Below, in pieces: positions 60,188 to 64,000 of a stretch of DNA of 64,000 nt. The first letter of the stretch is position 1. Each line of letters begins with the position of its first letter. The notes beneath the pieces were generated by a model, which did no database searches, was not told the DNA's origin, and worked only from the letters and a program-made list of their open reading frames with translations. The position numbers and the translations under genes are program-made. The stretch is from Acidimicrobiaceae bacterium (GTDB taxonomy: Bacteria; Actinomycetota; Acidimicrobiia; Acidimicrobiales; RAAP-2): assembly GCA_027315315.1 (NCBI GenBank), contig DAHUYG010000043.1:1-64000 (forward strand), written 5' to 3'.

Positions 60188-60391
60188 ATGTCGGGACCCA
60201 CGATCACGATCGACTGCGACGAATGCACGCTGCAGCACACCTCGGCGTGTGACGACTGCCTCGTCAGCTTCCTCCTCGAGCGCGACCCGACGGACGCGGT
60301 GGTCATCGACGCCGCCGAGGCGCGCGCGGTCCGCCTTCTCGAGCGGGCCGGGCTCGTCCCGAACCTGCGCTTCGACGCCAGGGCCGGATAG
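60188..60391 (+). CDS. Small protein with two Cys pairs, unknown function
   Basis: 67 residues. CDECTLQHTSACDDC near residues 10-24 gives two CxxC pairs in a compact N-terminus, probably a metal site; the rest is an Ala/Arg-rich helix. GAGGCAGGAA precedes the ATG. It lies between yjbQ and the glycosyltransferase. No family recognised. Confidence 0.72.
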   Translation: MSGPTITIDCDECTLQHTSACDDCLVSFLLERDPTDAVVIDAAEARAVRLLERAGLVPNLRFDARAG

Positions 60392-60427
60392 GGCGCGAAC
60401 ACGGCGCCCCTCGGACACGAACGCGTC

Positions 60428-61570
60428 GTGAGGACGCTGCTCGTCACCAACGACTTCCCGCCCAAGCTTGGCGGGATCCAGACGTATCTCTGGGAGCTCT
60501 GGCGTCGGCTCGATCCATCGTCGACCGAGGTGCTCACGGCACGCTCGCACCCCGACCACGAGCGCTTCGACGCCGAGGCGGCGCGCCTCGGGCTGCGCAT
60601 CCGCCGGGTGGGGGGGCGGATCCTCTTCTTCCCTTCCCCGCTCGCCCTGCGCCGGATCAAAGACGCGTGCCGGGAGTTCGATCCGGACCTCGTGCTGCTC
60701 GATCCGGTGTGGCCGCTCGGGATGCTCGGGCCCCGGCTCGGGGTCCCCTACGGGGTGGTGGTGCACGGCGCGGAGCTCGCCATACCGGCCCGGTTGCCGG
60801 TCGTCCGCCGACAGCTCGCAGCGACCCTTCGGGGCGCCGCGCTCGTCGTGTCGGCGGGCCACTACCCGCTGTTGGCTGCCCAACGCGCCACCCGCAGCGC
60901 GCTCGGGCGGGTGGTCGAGATCCCCCCCGGCGTCGACTGCGAGAGGTTCGCCGGACCCGAGGACCACGATCGTGGATCCTTGCGGCGCCGGCTCGGGTTG
61001 CCGGAGGACGCGTTGGTGGTCTCGAGCGTCAGCCGGCTGGTCCCCCGCAAGGGGATGGACGTCCTGATCGACGCGGCGTCCCGGCTCCGCCCGGACCACG
61101 GGCGGCTGTTGGTCGCCATCGCGGGCGGGGGACGAGACGAGCGCCGGCTCGGGCGTGCGGTGGCGCGGCTCGACGCGCCGGTGCGCCTCATGGGCAGGGT
61201 GTCCGAGGAGGACAAGGCGGCGTTGCTCGCCGCGAGCGACGTGTTCGTCATGGCGTGCCGCAATCGCTGGGGCGGATTGGAGCAGGAGGGCTTCGGGATC
61301 GTGTTCCTGGAGGCGGCGGCCTCGGGGATCGCGCAGGTCGCCGGGGACAGCGGGGGAGCGGCCGAGGCCGTCGTCGACGGCGAGACCGGGATCGTGGTCC
61401 GGACTCCGCGGGACCCGGCGGCGCTCGCCTCGGCGCTCGCGAGGCTGCTCGACGACGAGGAGCTCCGCCTCGCCATGGGCCGAAGCGCCCGGGAACGGGC
61501 GCGAGCGTGCTTCGACTACGGGATTCTCGCTCCTAGGCTGGCCGAGGCGCTCGATCAGGTGGGAGGCTGA
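60428..61570 (+). CDS. Glycosyltransferase family 4 (PimB'-like mannosyltransferase)
   Basis: 380 residues from a GTG. TNDFPPKLGGIQTYLWEL at the N-terminus is the acceptor-loop signature of mycobacterial/corynebacterial PimB'; VVHGAELAIP, SRLVPRKGMDVLIDA, and the donor motif QEGFGIVFLEAAASG follow. PimB' adds the second mannose to phosphatidylinositol monomannoside using GDP-mannose. The downstream SRPBCC protein matches the context of the mycobacterial locus as I recall it. A different lipid or sugar acceptor remains possible. Confidence 0.82.
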   Translation: MRTLLVTNDFPPKLGGIQTYLWELWRRLDPSSTEVLTARSHPDHERFDAEAARLGLRIRRVGGRILFFPSPLALRRIKDACREFDPDLVLLDPVWPLGMLGPRLGVPYGVVVHGAELAIPARLPVVRRQLAATLRGAALVVSAGHYPLLAAQRATRSALGRVVEIPPGVDCERFAGPEDHDRGSLRRRLGLPEDALVVSSVSRLVPRKGMDVLIDAASRLRPDHGRLLVAIAGGGRDERRLGRAVARLDAPVRLMGRVSEEDKAALLAASDVFVMACRNRWGGLEQEGFGIVFLEAAASGIAQVAGDSGGAAEAVVDGETGIVVRTPRDPAALASALARLLDDEELRLAMGRSARERARACFDYGILAPRLAEALDQVGG

Positions 61571-61623
61571 CCGCCGACCGGCCGGGCCACGACGCGCCCA
61601 GCATCTGGTGGCAAGGAGGAACG

Positions 61624-62067
61624 GTGGCCGAGCAGGCGACGGAGAGCATCGTGGTGTCTGCGACGCCCGACCGGTGCTTCGCGGTCGCCGACGACATCGA
61701 GCGCTACCCGGAGTGGATCGCCGGCATCAAGCAGGTGACGGTCCACGAGCGCGACGAGCAGAACCGCCCGTCGCTCGTCTCGTTCCGGGCCGCCGCATTC
61801 GGTCGGAGCACCAGCTACACGCTCGCCTACGACCACCGCGAGGCACCTCGGGTGCTTGCGTGGCACCTGACCAAGGGGGACATCACGACGCGGCTCGACG
61901 GCCGCTACGAGTTCGTGCCGACCGACGACGGCGCGACCGAGGTGCTGTACCACCTGGAGGTCGAGTTCCGGGTGCCGATCCCGGGGTTCATCAAGATGCG
62001 GGCCCAGAGCCGGATCTTGTCGACCGCGCTGCGCGAGCTGAAGGCCCGGGTCGAGTCCTCGGCGTGA
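61624..62067 (+). CDS. SRPBCC (polyketide cyclase/START-like) protein
   Basis: 147 residues. SIVVSATPDRCFAVADDIERYPEWI is the actinobacterial SRPBCC start, followed by a long beta sheet and the C-terminal helix IKMRAQSRILSTALRELKARV. Predicted hydrophobic ligand binding, likely a lipid. AAGGAGG ribosome site. Its stop overlaps the ROK gene (GTGA). Linked to the PimB'-like gene upstream. Confidence 0.88.
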   Translation: MAEQATESIVVSATPDRCFAVADDIERYPEWIAGIKQVTVHERDEQNRPSLVSFRAAAFGRSTSYTLAYDHREAPRVLAWHLTKGDITTRLDGRYEFVPTDDGATEVLYHLEVEFRVPIPGFIKMRAQSRILSTALRELKARVESSA

Positions 62068-63071
62068 GCGACGCCGGCCGGGTCGGCGCCACGATCGGCG
62101 TCGACATCGGCGGCACCCAGGTGCACGGGGTGCTGCTCGGCGGGGACGGTGCGGTCCTCGCCGAGGCCAGGGTGCCGACCCCCCAGCCCGAGACCGACGA
62201 CGTGGCCGTTCCCGATGCAGCCGGCCACGACGTGGCCGAAGCAGTCCTGGCCGTGGTGCGCGAGCTGCGGGCCGCCGGGGGGGCCCAGCCGCCACGCCGG
62301 GTCGGGATCGGGGCGCCGGGGATGGTCGATCGCGAGGGCATCCTGCGCTTCGCACCCAATCTTCCCGGTGCTTCGGGCGCGGACCTCGGCGGGCTCGTCT
62401 CGGAGGGCATCGGCGACCTGCTGGTCGACGTCGAGAACGACGCCAACTGCGCTGCCTTGGCCGAGCGCCGCTTTGGGTCGCTTCGCGACGTCGAGCACGG
62501 GATGATGGTGACCCTCGGCACCGGCATCGGCGTGGGCCTCGTTGTCGGGGGTCGCGTCGAGATCGGCGCATCGGGGTTCGCCGGCGAGGCTGGCCACATG
62601 ATCGTCGATCCCGCCGGCCCGCCATGCCCGTGCGGGCGTCGGGGGTGCTGGGAGCGCTACGCGTCGGGGGGTGGGCTCGGGCGCCTGGCCCGGGAGGCGG
62701 CGTATGCGGGCCGCCTGGCCCACGTGGTCGCCACGGTGGGCGGCGACCCCGAGAACGTGCACGGCGAGGACATCTCCACGGCGGCGCTCGGGGGCGACGA
62801 GGGTGCGCTCGGGGTGCTCGACGAGCTCGGCTGGTGGTTGGCGCTCGGGCTGGCGAACCTCGTGACGGTGGTCGATCCCGAGCGCATCGCGATCGGCGGC
62901 GGCCTGGGCGAGGCGGGCCACCTGTTGCTCGAGCCGACCAGACGGGCATTCGGAGCACTGATCGAGGGCGGCCCGTTCCGCCCGCCCATCGAGGTCGTTG
63001 GCGCGGCCCTCGGGGAGCGGGCCGGGGCGATCGGTGCGGGGCTCATGGCCCGGGCGGACCGATCGCCGTGA
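62064..63071 (+). CDS. ROK family sugar kinase (glucokinase-like)
   Basis: 335 residues. ATP phosphate-binding IGVDIGGTQVHGVLL, catalytic region LVDVENDANCAALAE, the glucose-binding GFAGEAGHMIV and the ROK zinc motif CPCGRRGCWERYASG are complete. These fit actinobacterial ATP-dependent or polyphosphate glucokinases. GTG start overlaps the SRPBCC stop. Confidence 0.93.
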   Translation: MSDAGRVGATIGVDIGGTQVHGVLLGGDGAVLAEARVPTPQPETDDVAVPDAAGHDVAEAVLAVVRELRAAGGAQPPRRVGIGAPGMVDREGILRFAPNLPGASGADLGGLVSEGIGDLLVDVENDANCAALAERRFGSLRDVEHGMMVTLGTGIGVGLVVGGRVEIGASGFAGEAGHMIVDPAGPPCPCGRRGCWERYASGGGLGRLAREAAYAGRLAHVVATVGGDPENVHGEDISTAALGGDEGALGVLDELGWWLALGLANLVTVVDPERIAIGGGLGEAGHLLLEPTRRAFGALIEGGPFRPPIEVVGAALGERAGAIGAGLMARADRSP

Positions 63072-63787
63072 GCCGGACCTGCCGCGTCGGGGTGATGGTG
63101 CCGACCTTCCGGGACTCGCCCGCCGATGCCCTCGCCCTCGCCCTCGAGGCCGAGGAGCTCGGCATCGACGGGGTGTTCGCCTACGACCACCTCTGGCCGA
63201 TGGGCCGACCCGACCGTCCCGCGCTCGCGCCGTTCCCGGTGCTCGGGGCGATCGCCGTCGAGACGAGCCGCATCCGTCTCGGCACCCTCGTGGCGCGGGT
63301 CGGCGTCGTCCCCGACGAGGTGCTCGTCTCGGAGTTCCTTGCCCTCGACCGGCTGGCCCCCGGGAGGGTCATCGCGGCCCTCGGGACCGGCGACCACCTG
63401 AGCTTCAACGAGAACCGCGCCTATGGGCTCGGGGTCGGCCCCGCCGCGGAGCGCCGCGCTGCGCTCGGCGCGTGCGCGGCGGCGCTTTGTGGGTTCGGGC
63501 TCGAGGTGTGGGTCGGTGGTCTCTCGAGGCCGACGATCGCGGTGGCCGAGTCCGCCGGGGTGAGCGCCAACTTCTGGCAGGTTCCGGTCGAAAGGGTCGC
63601 CGAGGAGGCGGCCCGTGGTCCGGTCACCTGGGCCGGGATGGCCGATCCGGAGGGCGAGAGCGCAGCGGTGGGGACCGACGAGCTCGACGCGTTGGTCGGC
63701 GCCCTCGCGGCGGCCGGCGCCTCGTGGGTCGTGTTCGGGTGGCCGGTCGACCTCGCGGCCCTCGCTGGGGTGGCCGGCGGTCGCTGA
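63068..63787 (+). CDS. LLM-class (F420-type) oxidoreductase, short form
   Basis: 239 residues, shorter than the usual 280-340. [37 protein letters not shown] and [41 protein letters not shown] are the first half of the fold; the second half is compact ([21 protein letters not shown]). The missing length falls in the middle strand-helix units. GTG start overlaps the ROK stop. Possibly a partner subunit or non-catalytic relative. Confidence 0.82.
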   Translation: MSRTCRVGVMVPTFRDSPADALALALEAEELGIDGVFAYDHLWPMGRPDRPALAPFPVLGAIAVETSRIRLGTLVARVGVVPDEVLVSEFLALDRLAPGRVIAALGTGDHLSFNENRAYGLGVGPAAERRAALGACAAALCGFGLEVWVGGLSRPTIAVAESAGVSANFWQVPVERVAEEAARGPVTWAGMADPEGESAAVGTDELDALVGALAAAGASWVVFGWPVDLAALAGVAGGR

Positions 63788-63843
63788 GGGCGAGTTCGGC
63801 GGGCCACCTGGGCCAAGGTCTTCGGCCGGGGGCAGCGGCCCGG

Positions 63844-63849
63844 TACCCT
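63844..63849 (+). promoter_or_regulatory. -10 element (TACCCT) for the aminotransferase
   Basis: TACCCT ends 8 bp before the ATG at 63858. Confidence 0.45.
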
Positions 63850-63857
63850 TGGGGGCC

Positions 63858-64000
63858 ATGGAGTTCCGCCGAATCAACGGGCTGCCGCCCTACGTCTTCG
63901 CCACGATCAACGACCTGAAGCTTGAGATTCGGCGAGCAGGCCGCGACGTCATCGACCTCGGGTTCGGCAACCCCGACCTCCCCTCGCCCGACGTGGCGGT
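63858..64000 (+). CDS. Aminotransferase class I/II, N-terminal part (cut by window edge)
   Basis: The visible 47 residues ([24 protein letters not shown] and [19 protein letters not shown]) match the N-terminus of AlaC/LL-diaminopimelate-type PLP aminotransferases, where GNPD is the substrate-contact loop. The PLP lysine lies beyond the window, so the substrate cannot be judged. Confidence 0.85.
   Translation, partial: MEFRRINGLPPYVFATINDLKLEIRRAGRDVIDLGFGNPDLPSPDVA

Overview
This 64 kb window is very GC-rich, densely coded bacterial chromosome. The gene set points to an actinobacterium, most plausibly an Acidimicrobiia-like or other deep-branching lineage. It has F420-type luciferase-like oxidoreductases, a FolP2-type dihydropteroate synthase paralogue, a PimB'-like mannosyltransferase next to a cyclase-like protein, an hrcA-dnaJ pair, a TatA and a SigK/RskA-like pair. 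There are many GTG starts and TGATG/GTGA gene overlaps. The lineage is inferred from gene content only; no rRNA is present.

Layout. 1-1050: frameshifted DDE transposase remnant. 1-13 kb: leuS, a YgjP-like metallopeptidase, a leftward trio (phosphotransferase, PAC2, F420-type oxidoreductase), a thioredoxin-TPR protein, folP2-like, holA, rpsT, an acyl-CoA dehydrogenase and lepA. 13.5-21.3 kb: a rightward block hrcA-dnaJ-GNAT-rsmE-HTH-HIT-phoH-ybeY-corC-era. 21.4-25.8 kb: an acyl-CoA block (enoyl-CoA hydratase; acyl-CoA dehydrogenase, unknown hotdog-like protein and CoA transferase) between era and uppS. 25.9-41 kb: dinG-like helicase, uppS, recO, hemW, glyS, a DrrAB-like ABC exporter, ppdK, dnaG, rpoD and tRNA-Asn.

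41-48.5 kb, between two tRNA genes, looks accessory: VapBC, a methyltransferase, a glycosyltransferase plus glycogen-debranching-like pair, a membrane desaturase, and about 0.7 kb with no gene. 48.5-54 kb: a ferritin-like di-iron protein, a DUF4331 protein, a small Tat-signal protein, TatA, a VOC protein and an ECF sigma/anti-sigma pair. 54-58 kb: a 1015-residue LPFTG-anchored protein with six SpaA-like repeats, and an FkbM methyltransferase. 58.2-64 kb: a PH/SHOCT membrane protein, three small Cys-pair proteins, YjbQ, a PimB'-like glycosyltransferase, an SRPBCC protein, a ROK kinase, an F420-type oxidoreductase and the start of an aminotransferase.

Most striking observations: a pyruvate phosphate dikinase carrying a histone-H1-like tail built from eight tandem 18-bp units; a recurring TANNNT element 6-10 bp before many start codons, implying widespread leaderless transcription, including a five-codon upstream frame coupled to a small HTH gene; and SpaA-like repeats in which a cysteine pair brackets the predicted isopeptide glutamate. 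I see no single complete new system. All functions are read from motifs; no database search was run.
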